DNA of 64,000 bases, taken from NCBI GenBank assembly GCA_023451265.1, contig JAEYAG010000059.1:3930-67929 (forward strand), written 5' to 3'. A program made the position numbers and the translations under genes. This DNA comes from Actinomycetes bacterium (GTDB taxonomy: Bacteria; Actinomycetota; Actinomycetes; Actinomycetales; Microbacteriaceae). Under the pieces are notes generated by a model that was not told the origin of the DNA, ran no database searches, and saw only the letters and a program-made list of their open reading frames with translations. Below, one piece after another: positions 55,417 to 62,981 of the stretch; position 1 is the stretch's first letter, and each line of letters starts with the position of its first letter.

Positions 55417-56973
55417 ATGGAACCGGCCCAGCGCAGGCGCCTCGCCCTAGGCGCGGTGGCGGCGGGCATCCTGCTCATCGCCGCGGTGGTCATCGGCATC
55501 GCGGCGTTGACGGGACGCCTGGCGCCTGCCCCGAGCGCGTCGCCGTCGACGACCCCGGAACCCTCGACGGCGCCGTCCGACGTGTACCGTCCCGCCATCC
55601 ACATCACGCCCGAGCAGCATTGGATGAACGACCCGCAGCGTCCTTTCTGGCGTGACGGGCGCTGGCACCTCTACTACCTCTACAACGCGGACTACCCGGA
55701 AGGCAACGGGACGGCGTGGTTCCACGTCACCTCCGAGGACCTGATCCACTGGCGGGACGAGGGCGTGGCGATCGAGAAGTACACCAACGGGCTGGGGGAC
55801 ATCCAGTCGGGCTCCGCCGTCGTCGACGAGAACGGCACGGCGGGGCACGGGGACGGCGCCGTGATCGCGATCGTCACGCAGCAGGATGCCGGCGTGCAGC
55901 GACAGTCGATGTTCTTCTCGACCGACGGCGGCTACACGTTCACATCCGACCCGGCCAACCCCGTGCTGGACAACCCCGGGGTTACCGACTTCCGCGACCC
56001 CAAGGTGGTGTGGGACGGCGCGCAGTGGGTCATGGCCCTGGCCGAAGGCGACAAGATCGGCTTCTACACGTCGCCCGACCTGCGGGCGTGGACCTACCGG
56101 TCGGGCATGGTGCGGAATGATCTGGGGCTGCTGGAATGCCCCGACCTGTTCGTCATGTCGGTCGCCGGGGACCCGTCCCGCACCACTTGGGTGCTCGGTG
56201 CGAGCGCAGACGGCAGCGCCACCGGCCGCACGACGGGCTACGCCTACTGGACGGGGGACTGGGACGGCGCCGCCTTCACGCCGGCCGCCGCCGAACCGCA
56301 GTGGCTCGACGACGGTGCGGACTTCTACGCGGCGGTGACGTGGCCTTCGACCGACGCTCCGGAGCAGGAGCGGTACGCCCTCGGGTGGGTGGCGAACTGG
56401 GCGTACGCGCGAGAGCTGCCCGCCCTCGACTGGCAGGGGGGGACGCAGTCGCTGGTGCGGAAGCTGACGCTCGACGACGGCCTCCGGCTGCGCGCCACCC
56501 CGATGCTCCCCGAGGCCGCGTCCGCGGACTACATGGGCGCGCTGACGCTGCAGCCGCAGGAGTGGGCGACGGTGGATGCCGCCTCCGAGGGCGCTCGACA
56601 CCTGCGGCTCACGCTGGCCCGGGACGAGCTGGACGGCGGGACGGTGACCGTGCGGATCGGGGACGAGCTCGCGGATGCCCGCGTGGTGATCGACGCGGGC
56701 GCCGGGACGATCGGGATCGATCGGTCCGCGGATGCGGCGGCGGGGCGGCTGCCGGACATCTACGCGCAGCCTCGCACGACCCTCGTCGCGTGGGACGACA
56801 GCCTCACCGTCGACATCGTCCTCGACGGGATCTCCCTCGAGGTGTTCGCGGGCGGCACGTCGCTCACCTCGCTCGTCTTCGTCCCGCGCCCCCAGATCGC
56901 CCTCACCGCCGACCGACCGGTCGTCATCGAGGGTGTCCTGCTCGAGCGGTATGCGGGCGCCGCGGCCCGGTGA
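55417..56973 (+). CDS. Membrane-anchored GH32 fructan hydrolase (levanase/fructosidase)
   Basis: The 518-residue protein has an N-terminal membrane anchor (after MEPAQRRRLALG, helix about 12-32) and a Ser/Pro/Thr linker. The GH32 propeller has the nucleophile Asp in HWMNDPQRP, the FRDPK motif and the acid/base Glu in LLECPDLF, and the C-terminal beta-sandwich starts near 375. The SIEV/TSLV-type sandwich end is present (LEVFAGGTSLTSLVF). It should release fructose from levan or sucrose at the cell surface. It is 28 bp after the surface protein and 32 bp before the GntR gene, consistent with an operon. Confidence 0.9.
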   Translation: MEPAQRRRLALGAVAAGILLIAAVVIGIAALTGRLAPAPSASPSTTPEPSTAPSDVYRPAIHITPEQHWMNDPQRPFWRDGRWHLYYLYNADYPEGNGTAWFHVTSEDLIHWRDEGVAIEKYTNGLGDIQSGSAVVDENGTAGHGDGAVIAIVTQQDAGVQRQSMFFSTDGGYTFTSDPANPVLDNPGVTDFRDPKVVWDGAQWVMALAEGDKIGFYTSPDLRAWTYRSGMVRNDLGLLECPDLFVMSVAGDPSRTTWVLGASADGSATGRTTGYAYWTGDWDGAAFTPAAAEPQWLDDGADFYAAVTWPSTDAPEQERYALGWVANWAYARELPALDWQGGTQSLVRKLTLDDGLRLRATPMLPEAASADYMGALTLQPQEWATVDAASEGARHLRLTLARDELDGGTVTVRIGDELADARVVIDAGAGTIGIDRSADAAAGRLPDIYAQPRTTLVAWDDSLTVDIVLDGISLEVFAGGTSLTSLVFVPRPQIALTADRPVVIEGVLLERYAGAAAR

Positions 56974-57005
56974 GCGACGCGCCGGCATGCGCCTAGGCTG
57001 AGCGC

Positions 57006-57713
57006 ATGGCACAACGAGACGACCCGGAGGGCGATCTCGCGGCCGAGGTCCTGTCGGAGCGTGTCTACGCGCGACTGCGCGACGGCATCGTGTCCGGGGT
57101 CTACGCGCCCGGCAGCGGCCTGACCGAACGGGAGATCGCCGCCCGGCTCGGCGTCTCGCGCGCGCCCATCCGGGCGGCGATCAACCGGCTGGAGTTCACC
57201 GGATTCGTCCGACTCGCTCCGCGCCGGAAGGCCATCGTCACGGACGTCACGCGGGCCGACGTCGAGCAGCTGTACGACCTGCGCGCGGCCCTCGAACCGG
57301 TCGCCGCGCGCGCCGCCGCCGCGAACGTCGCCGCTGGCGCCGACCCGGAACCCCTGGAGCGGGCGCTCGCCCGCGCGGCGCAGGCGATCTCGCAGGGCGA
57401 GAGCGCGGCGCTCGATCACGCCAACGCCGACCTCCATCACGCGATCACCACCCTCGCCGACCATGCCCTGTTCGAACGCACCTTCGCGCCGCTGCAGGAT
57501 CGGAGCGATCGGCTCAGCGCGATGACGATCGCCGCCGAACCCGCCCTGCGGCACGCAGAGCACCAGGCGCTCGTCGGCGCGATCGTCGCCGGCCAGCCCC
57601 GTCTGGCCGAGGCCTGCGCGTTCACGCACGTGGAACAGGGGCGTCTGCGCACGCTCGATCTGCTCGTCGATCAGCGTGCCGGGGCGCGGATGCCGAGAGC
57701 GTCGAGCACGTAG
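57006..57713 (+). CDS. GntR-family regulator, FadR/FCD type
   Basis: The 235-residue protein has an N-terminal winged helix (LRDGIVSGVYAPGSGLTEREIAARLGVSRAPIRAAINRLE, about 26-65) and a C-terminal all-helical FCD effector domain with an Arg/Asp/His metal-site pattern (YDLRAALEP, HANADLHHAI). It follows the GH32 gene by 32 bp and overlaps the 3' end of a racemase remnant on the other strand by 43 bp. It could control the levan locus or the racemase; neither is proven. Confidence 0.85.
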   Translation: MAQRDDPEGDLAAEVLSERVYARLRDGIVSGVYAPGSGLTEREIAARLGVSRAPIRAAINRLEFTGFVRLAPRRKAIVTDVTRADVEQLYDLRAALEPVAARAAAANVAAGADPEPLERALARAAQAISQGESAALDHANADLHHAITTLADHALFERTFAPLQDRSDRLSAMTIAAEPALRHAEHQALVGAIVAGQPRLAEACAFTHVEQGRLRTLDLLVDQRAGARMPRASST

Positions 57714-58339
57714 GCGACGGCGCTCGGCACCGGTTGCACGATGCGGGTCACCCCGCTGCGGGCGAGAGCGTCGGCGGCCCGGCTGAGCGGACCGCCCCCG
57801 ACGATGACCGCCTCGGCGCCGTCGATCCGCGTGCACAGCGCGGCGGCCGCGGCGAGCTCGCGCTCGGCCCGAGGGTCGTCGCCGGCGAGGGCTTCGGCCG
57901 GTGACGCGGTGAACCGGAGGCCCGTGAACGGCGCGGTCGCGTGCCGGTCGACGAGCGCGCGCAGGCCCGGTCCGAGCGGCACCGTCGAGGTGACCATCCC
58001 GAACGGCCGCCCCGACCGCGACGCCGCCCGTATCGACGCCTCACCGAGACCGACCACGGGGAGCATCGTGGCGGCCCGCACCGCGGCCACGCCGGGATCG
58101 CCGATCGCGGCGACGATGATGCCCCGGGTGGACGCCGTCACGGCGTGCCGCACGCGCGCGAGCACGTGCGGCCCGCTCGCCGCCAGATCGTCCGCACGCG
58201 TGATCACCCGCGGGCCGCTCGTCGCCGTGGCGGAGCGGACGCTCAGCCCGGTGTCCGCCAGCGCGAGGGCCGCCAGAGCGGTCACGGCCGTCGTCGTGTC
58301 TCCGTTGGTGTTCGGGTTGACGACGAGCAGGTGGGCGGC
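57671..58339 (-). pseudogene. Asp/Glu/hydantoin-racemase-family protein lacking a start codon
   Basis: The frame from 58339 gives AHLLVVNPNTNGDTT, the typical second to fourteenth residues of hydantoin racemases, and continues with VITRADDLA-type and VGLGEAS segments to a full C-terminus (VIVGGGPLSR with the usual Cys replaced by Gly). No ATG, GTG or TTG lies in frame near the expected start, and upstream sequence belongs to a broken hydrolase. The gene therefore seems to have lost its start and promoter in a deletion. The second catalytic Cys region also looks altered. Confidence 0.65.
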
Positions 58340-58645
58340 ACCGCGCCGGTGCCTCCCGCCCTCGCCGACGCGCCGGTCACCTATCCGGAGGTGGCGGAAG
58401 AGCGGCTGCCGGCGATGCTGCGCGGTGCGGCGACGACGGACTTCCCCGCCCCGTCGGTCGTGTCGGGCATCCAGACGCCGACCCTGATCCTCGCCTGGAC
58501 GGGCGACCCGTCGCATCCGCTGCGCACCGCGACGCGGCTCGGCGAACTCATCGCGGGCAGCCGGCTCGTGGTCGCGCGGACCCCGTACGGCGTGATGGCG
58601 TGGCCGGGACTGTTCGCCGAGCACGTCATCACCGCGGCCGCGTAG
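58340..58645 (+). pseudogene. C-terminal fragment of an alpha/beta hydrolase
   Basis: The open frame encodes about the last 95 residues of an alpha/beta hydrolase: TPTLILAWTGDPSHPL carries the acid-bearing strand, then LGELIAGSRLVVA and FAEHV near the end. The nucleophile-bearing N-terminal two thirds are missing and replaced by the racemase 5' end on the other strand. The exact 5' boundary is uncertain. No start codon in a good context is present. Confidence 0.65.
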
Positions 58646-58675
58646 GCGTCCACGCGACGGGGGTAGCGTTGCGGC

Positions 58676-59392
58676 ATGACCACGATCCACGACCCATCGC
58701 CCGACGGCTTCACGATCCTGCCGTTGGAGAGCGTCGAGCAGGTGTTCGCGGCGTCGGCGGTGCTCGCCGAGGTATGGGGCGGCGACCGCAGCGGCATGCC
58801 GGCGAACCTGCTGCGGGCGCTCGCGCACTCGGGCAACTACGCGGTCGGCCTCTACGACGGGGAGCGGATGATCGGGGCATCCGTCGCCTTCTTCGCCGCC
58901 CCCGCAGAGCGCTCCATGCACTCGCACATCACGGGGATCCTCGCCGCGTACCGCTCGCGCGGTCTCGGGCGCCTCATCAAGCAGCATCAGCGGACGTGGG
59001 CGCTCGCCCGCGACGTGGGGCACATCACCTGGACCTTCGACCCGCTCGTGGCCCGCAACGCCCATCTCAACCTGACGGTGCTCGGCACGCGCGTCACGGA
59101 GTACCTCATCGATCACTACGGGGCGATGGACGACGGGGTCAACCGCGGGGACGAGTCGGATCGGCTCCTCGTGTCGTGGGCGCTCGCGGCACCGGCCGCC
59201 GCCCCGCGCGAGGAGGACGTGGTGACCGTCGTCGAGGTGCCGCGCGACATCGAGGGTTTGCGCCGCACCGCACCCGCCGAGGCGCTGGACTGGCGCTACC
59301 GCGTGCGCGACGCCTTCGCGGGGCTGCTGCAAGACGGGTTCGTCGTCGTCGGATTCGACGACGACCGCGGCTACCTGTTCGGGCGGCGCTGA
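58676..59392 (+). CDS. GNAT acetyltransferase-like protein, COG3375 type (candidate amino-acid N-succinyltransferase)
   Basis: The 238-residue protein has GNAT features (GASVAFFAAP, then HITGILAAYRSRGLGRLIKQHQ as the CoA pyrophosphate loop). The COG3375 hallmark TWTFDPLVARNAHLNLTVLG is followed by a Y-x-x-D-H-Y-G-x-M-D-D segment. COG3375 proteins are found next to N-acyl/N-succinylamino-acid racemases and in Geobacillus act as D-amino-acid succinyltransferases. Here an OSBS/NSAR homologue lies 2.5 kb downstream. Substrate is inferred from that pairing. Confidence 0.82.
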   Translation: MTTIHDPSPDGFTILPLESVEQVFAASAVLAEVWGGDRSGMPANLLRALAHSGNYAVGLYDGERMIGASVAFFAAPAERSMHSHITGILAAYRSRGLGRLIKQHQRTWALARDVGHITWTFDPLVARNAHLNLTVLGTRVTEYLIDHYGAMDDGVNRGDESDRLLVSWALAAPAAAPREEDVVTVVEVPRDIEGLRRTAPAEALDWRYRVRDAFAGLLQDGFVVVGFDDDRGYLFGRR

Positions 59393-59400
59393 CTCTCCCC

Positions 59401-59513
59401 GGTCGCCGAGCGCGGCGTCCCCCCCGGTCGTTGAGGGAGCGCAGCGTCCCCCCCGGTCGTTGAGCGAGCGCAGCGTCCCCCCGGTCGTTGAGCGAGCGCA
59501 GCGAGACGAAACG
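59401..59513. repeat. Four tandem copies of a ~29-bp intergenic repeat
   Basis: Units of the form GGTCGTTGAGCGAGCGCAGC followed by GTCCCCCC recur four times. The first is diverged and the last ends in GAGACGAAACG. The same word in inverse orientation ends the window at 63946-63986. This word is widespread between genes in related actinobacteria (general knowledge). It fills the gap between the GNAT and cyclase genes. Confidence 0.85.
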
Positions 59514-59569
59514 TGGTGACCGGAGCGAGCAGCGGGCGCCGTGGTGTGTAAGCCTCGTACGCTGAGCGG

Positions 59570-60490
59570 GTGACCGACTACCGCGCGCACTTCGACTTCG
59601 ACATCAGCTTCGCCAACGGGGGAGAGCTCTCCGGCACCGGATTCCGGCTCGACCTGCCCTCGCCCGAGGTCTCCGAGGCCGAGATCGGCCGACTGCTCGT
59701 GCAGCACCTGGGCCTCGCGCTCGTCGCCAACGTCGAACTGCGGGGGCTGCGCATCGTCGAGGAGCCGCACCGCGGCAGCCGCGGCGTAGAGGCCGCAGGT
59801 CCGGTGGCCGCGGCATCCCGCATCGTCGACCTCAGCCACCCGATCCGCGCCGGCCTCGTCACCTACCCGGGACTGCCGGCGCCCGTCATCACGCCGCACC
59901 TCACGCGCGAGGACTCGCGCGCGAACTACGCGCCGGGCACCGAGTTCGCGATGGACATCATCACGATGATCGGCAACACCGGCACCTACCTCGACTCGCC
60001 GTTCCACCGCTACGCCGACGGGGCCGACCTCGCCGGGCTCGACCTGGCGACGCTCGTGGGGTTGCGTGCCGAGGTGTTCCACCTGACGGATGCCTGGACG
60101 CCGCAGCGCCGCGGCATCCGCCCTGAGACGCTCGCCGACCGCCACGTGAGGGGCGCCGCCGTGCTGCTGCACACCGGGTGGGATCGCCACTTCGGCACAC
60201 CGGAGTACGGCGTCGGCGCGCCGTTCCTCACGGGAGAGGCCGCCCAGTGGCTGATCGACGCGGGGGCCGCCCTCGTCGGTATCGACTCGGTCAACATCGA
60301 CGACACGGCGGCGGATGCCGGGGGCGCGCGCCCCGCGCACACGCTGCTGCTCGGCGCCGGTGTGCACGTCGTCGAGCACCTGACGAACCTCGGTGACCTG
60401 CCGCCGTCGGGTGCGCGCTTCACCGCGGCGCCACCGGCGATCGAAGGCTTCGGCACGTTTCCAGTGCGCGCGTTCGCGGAGCTGCCGTGA
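59570..60490 (+). CDS. Cyclase-family (kynurenine-formamidase-like) protein with altered metal motif and N-terminal extension
   Basis: Residues about 85-300 form the cyclase/KynB fold (RIVDLSHPIRAGLVTYPGLPAP, then IGIDSVNIDD-type and VVEHLTNLGDLP). The usual HxGTHxDxPxH metal motif reads NTGTYLDSPFH, so two of the usual His ligands are replaced by Asn and Tyr. The first ~80 residues (HFDFDISFANGGELSGTGFRLD) are an extra beta-rich domain not found in KynB. GTG 59570. The stop overlaps the next gene (GTGA). Activity cannot be assumed. Confidence 0.8.
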   Translation: MTDYRAHFDFDISFANGGELSGTGFRLDLPSPEVSEAEIGRLLVQHLGLALVANVELRGLRIVEEPHRGSRGVEAAGPVAAASRIVDLSHPIRAGLVTYPGLPAPVITPHLTREDSRANYAPGTEFAMDIITMIGNTGTYLDSPFHRYADGADLAGLDLATLVGLRAEVFHLTDAWTPQRRGIRPETLADRHVRGAAVLLHTGWDRHFGTPEYGVGAPFLTGEAAQWLIDAGAALVGIDSVNIDDTAADAGGARPAHTLLLGAGVHVVEHLTNLGDLPPSGARFTAAPPAIEGFGTFPVRAFAELP

Positions 60491-60885
60491 GCGCGGCCGA
60501 GGCGGGGCTGCCCGAGGACGCCATCCCGCACCGGCGCGACGACGGCGAATTGCTGGGGTGGATCCTTCCCGACGGCGACGACTGGCGCGCGATCGACGTG
60601 CTGGGGCGCGTCGTCGCGGCATCCGTCGACTGGCTCGACGCCGAGGCGGCGCTCGAGCAGCGCGGACTCGCCTTCCTCGCCGAGCCGTGGACGCTGGAGC
60701 GCGACGATGCGGCCCCGCTGCGCGTACGCCTGGTCGAGGTCACGCCGGCGCGCATCGTCGTGAAGGTCGACGACTTCGGCGACATGAGCCACGCGACCGC
60801 TCAGTACGTGCTGCCGTGGCCGCTCCCGGCCGAGCTGCGCGAGCCCCGGCCGGGCGACCCCGACGGGTTCACGCTCTTCCGCTGA
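60487..60885 (+). CDS. Conserved hypothetical protein (132 aa)
   Basis: This is a small acidic soluble protein, starting with GTG inside the stop of the cyclase-family gene, so the two are coupled. The N-terminal part contains GELLGWILPDGDDWRAIDVLGR, and the C-terminal half is beta-rich (RVRLVEVTPARIVVKVDDFG) and ends FTLFR. No membrane segment, signal or recognised domain is seen. Codon use matches its neighbours. Function unknown. Confidence 0.7.
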   Translation: MSAAEAGLPEDAIPHRRDDGELLGWILPDGDDWRAIDVLGRVVAASVDWLDAEAALEQRGLAFLAEPWTLERDDAAPLRVRLVEVTPARIVVKVDDFGDMSHATAQYVLPWPLPAELREPRPGDPDGFTLFR

Positions 60886-60896
60886 TCGTCGATCTC

Positions 60897-60925
60897 TTGT
60901 GCGCAATTGAATTGCGTGCAATGCT
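60897..60925 (+). promoter_or_regulatory. ohrR promoter with palindromic OhrR box
   Basis: CGCAATT-G-AATTGCG (60902-60916) is a perfect 15-bp palindrome of the AATT/AATTG type bound by OhrR proteins. It lies between a possible -35 TTGTGC (60897-60902) and -10 AATGCT (60920-60925), 17 bp apart. The -10 ends six bases before the ohrR ATG, so the transcript may be leaderless. Confidence 0.7.
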
Positions 60926-60931
60926 TTTCGC

Positions 60932-61378
60932 ATGACCTCGACGCTGGACGACTTCGTCTGCTTCGCGATGTACACCGCGTCCCACGCGACGACCCAGGCC
61001 TATCGCGAAGTGCTGAAGCCGTGGAGCCTCACCTACCCGCAGTACCTCGCGATCGTGGTGCTGGCCACGGGTGAGCGCACCGTGTCGACCCTCGGCGACG
61101 AGCTGGGCCTCGACTCCGGGACCCTCTCGCCGCTGCTGCGGCGTCTCGAGGGTCGCGGCCTCGTCTCGCGGCGACGCGGTGAGGCCGACGAGCGCGTCGT
61201 GCACGTGCGCCTCACCGAGGCGGGGCGCGCCGTCCACGCCGAGGTGACCGAGGCGGCGGGATGCCTCGTCCCAGCCTTCCTCGGCAGCGGCGGCGACCTC
61301 GCCGAGCTGCTGCGGCAGCTCGCCGCGATCACCGCGAACATGCGCGAACTGGCGGCGGCGCAGCGCGCCGTCGCATGA
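60932..61378 (+). CDS. ohrR: Organic-hydroperoxide-sensing MarR-type repressor
   Basis: The 148-residue MarR protein has the OhrR N-terminus LDDFVCFAMYTASH, where Cys10 is the peroxide-reactive residue and the nearby Tyr senses it, followed by YPQYLAIVVL and the winged helix LGDELGLDSGTLSPLLRRLE. A second Cys near 108 (AAGCLVPAF) would permit a two-Cys disulfide mechanism. It lies 13 bp upstream of ohr and carries its own operator, so both are induced when it is oxidised. Confidence 0.93.
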   Translation: MTSTLDDFVCFAMYTASHATTQAYREVLKPWSLTYPQYLAIVVLATGERTVSTLGDELGLDSGTLSPLLRRLEGRGLVSRRRGEADERVVHVRLTEAGRAVHAEVTEAAGCLVPAFLGSGGDLAELLRQLAAITANMRELAAAQRAVA

Positions 61379-61391
61379 CGAAAGGAACCCC

Positions 61392-61814
61392 ATGGACACC
61401 CTCTACACCGCCGAAGCCCTCGCCACGAGCGGCGGCCGCAACGGCCACGTCCGCACCGCCGACGGCATCCTCGACATCGACGTGCGCGTGCCGAAGGAGA
61501 TGGGCGGCGCGGGCGGGGCACCGAACCCCGAGCTACTGTTCGCCGCCGGCTACGCGGCGTGCTTCCACAGTGCGCTGCAGTCCGTCGCGCGTGCGCAGAA
61601 GGTCGACATCCACGACTCGAGCGTCGGCTCGCGCGTAGCGATCGGCCCGAACGGCCAGGGCGGGTTCGGCCTCGCCGTCGAGCTCGAGGTGAACCTCCCG
61701 GGCATCGACCCGCAGGTCGCGCGCGGCCTCGCCGACGCCGCCCACCAGGTCTGCCCGTACTCCAACGCGACGCGCGGCAACATCGACGTGACGGTGTCGG
61801 TCGTCGACGACTGA
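61392..61814 (+). CDS. ohr: Organic hydroperoxide resistance protein
   Basis: The 140-residue thiol peroxidase of the Ohr/OsmC fold has the reactive Cys in GYAACFHSAL (near 57) and the second in QVCPYSNATRGN (near 122), with the TAxATxxGGRxG-like N-terminus. It reduces organic and fatty-acid hydroperoxides using lipoylated partners. SD AAAGGA before the ATG. In an operon with ohrR. Confidence 0.95.
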   Translation: MDTLYTAEALATSGGRNGHVRTADGILDIDVRVPKEMGGAGGAPNPELLFAAGYAACFHSALQSVARAQKVDIHDSSVGSRVAIGPNGQGGFGLAVELEVNLPGIDPQVARGLADAAHQVCPYSNATRGNIDVTVSVVDD

Positions 61815-61843
61815 TCCCGGGTCGTCCGGCGTAGCCTGACCCC

Positions 61844-62977
61844 ATGCCGATCGCCCGCGCCGCCGCATCCGTCGCCCTCGAGGCGATCGAACTGCGCGTC
61901 CTGCACCTGCCGCTCGTGTCGCCGTTCACGACCTCGTTCGGCACCGAGACCGTCCGCGAGGTCATCGTCGTGCGGGCGCGGACGGCCGACGGCGACGGCT
62001 GGGGCGAGATCGTCACGCAGCAGGCGCCGCTGTACTCCAGCGAGTACACGCAGGGCGCGTGGGACGTCGCGCAGCGCTTCCTCGTGCCCGCATTGCTGGA
62101 TGCCGGCACGCTCGCGCCGGAGCAGGTCGCCGGCATCCTGGAGCCGTTCGTCGGGCACCGCATGGTCAAAGCCGGCCTCGAGCTGGCGATCCTCGACGCC
62201 GCGCTGCGCGCGGAGGGGCGCCCCCTCGGCGAGTACCTCGGCGCGGTCGTCGACCGGGTGCCGAGCGGGGTATCGGTCGGCATCCAGCAGGACCCTGCCG
62301 CGCTCGTCGAGGCCGTCGGCGGGTACCTCCACGCCGGCTACGTGCGCATCAAGATCAAGATCAAGCCCGGCCGCGACGTCGCCGACACGGCGGCCGTCCG
62401 CGACGCGTTCGGCGCGATCCCGCTGCAGGTCGACGCGAACTCCGCCTACACGCTGGCGGATGCCGCCACCCTCGCCGAGCTCGACCGGTTCGACCTGCTG
62501 CTGATCGAGCAGCCGCTGCAGGAGGACGACATCGTCGACCACGCCACCCTCGCCGCGCGCCTGCGGACGCCCATCTGCCTCGACGAGTCGATCGTGTCCG
62601 CGAAGGCGGCCGCCGACGCGCTGGCGCTCGGCGCGGCATCCGTCATCAACATCAAGGCGGGCCGGGTCGGCGGCTACCTCGAGGCCGTCCGCATCCACGA
62701 CCTGTGCCGCGAGGCCGGCGTCCCGGTCTGGTGCGGCGGGATGCTCGAGACGGGCATCGGCCGCGCCGCGAACGCCGCGCTGGCCGCCCTCCCCGGCTTC
62801 ACCCTGCCGGGCGACGTGTCGGCATCCGACCGGTTCTACGCGCGCGACATCGTGACCGAGCCGATCCGGCTGGAGGACGGGCACGTCCGGGTGCCGACCG
62901 GTCACGGCCTCGGCGTCGAGATCGACCCGGTCGCCCTCGAGGACGCGACCGTCGCGCGGGCGGAACTGCGGCGGTGA
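61844..62977 (+). CDS. o-Succinylbenzoate synthase / N-succinylamino-acid racemase family (enolase superfamily)
   Basis: This is a 377-residue MenC2-type enolase-superfamily enzyme. The first catalytic Lys pair lies in RIKIKIKPG (near 168). Metal ligands follow in LQVDANSAY (Asp), IEQPL (Glu) and CLDESI (Asp). The second catalytic Lys is in INIKAGRVGG, and the substrate loop is WCGGMLETGIGR. Such proteins make o-succinylbenzoate for menaquinone or racemise N-succinylamino acids. The nearby COG3375 GNAT and absence of other men genes here favour racemisation, possibly with both activities. Confidence 0.88.
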   Translation: MPIARAAASVALEAIELRVLHLPLVSPFTTSFGTETVREVIVVRARTADGDGWGEIVTQQAPLYSSEYTQGAWDVAQRFLVPALLDAGTLAPEQVAGILEPFVGHRMVKAGLELAILDAALRAEGRPLGEYLGAVVDRVPSGVSVGIQQDPAALVEAVGGYLHAGYVRIKIKIKPGRDVADTAAVRDAFGAIPLQVDANSAYTLADAATLAELDRFDLLLIEQPLQEDDIVDHATLAARLRTPICLDESIVSAKAAADALALGAASVINIKAGRVGGYLEAVRIHDLCREAGVPVWCGGMLETGIGRAANAALAALPGFTLPGDVSASDRFYARDIVTEPIRLEDGHVRVPTGHGLGVEIDPVALEDATVARAELRR

Positions 62978-62981
62978 CCCA

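Noticed and set aside
59401..59513. 29-bp repeats as CRISPR
   Set aside because: The units abut directly with only C-tracts between them and recur singly elsewhere; there are no spacers or cas genes.
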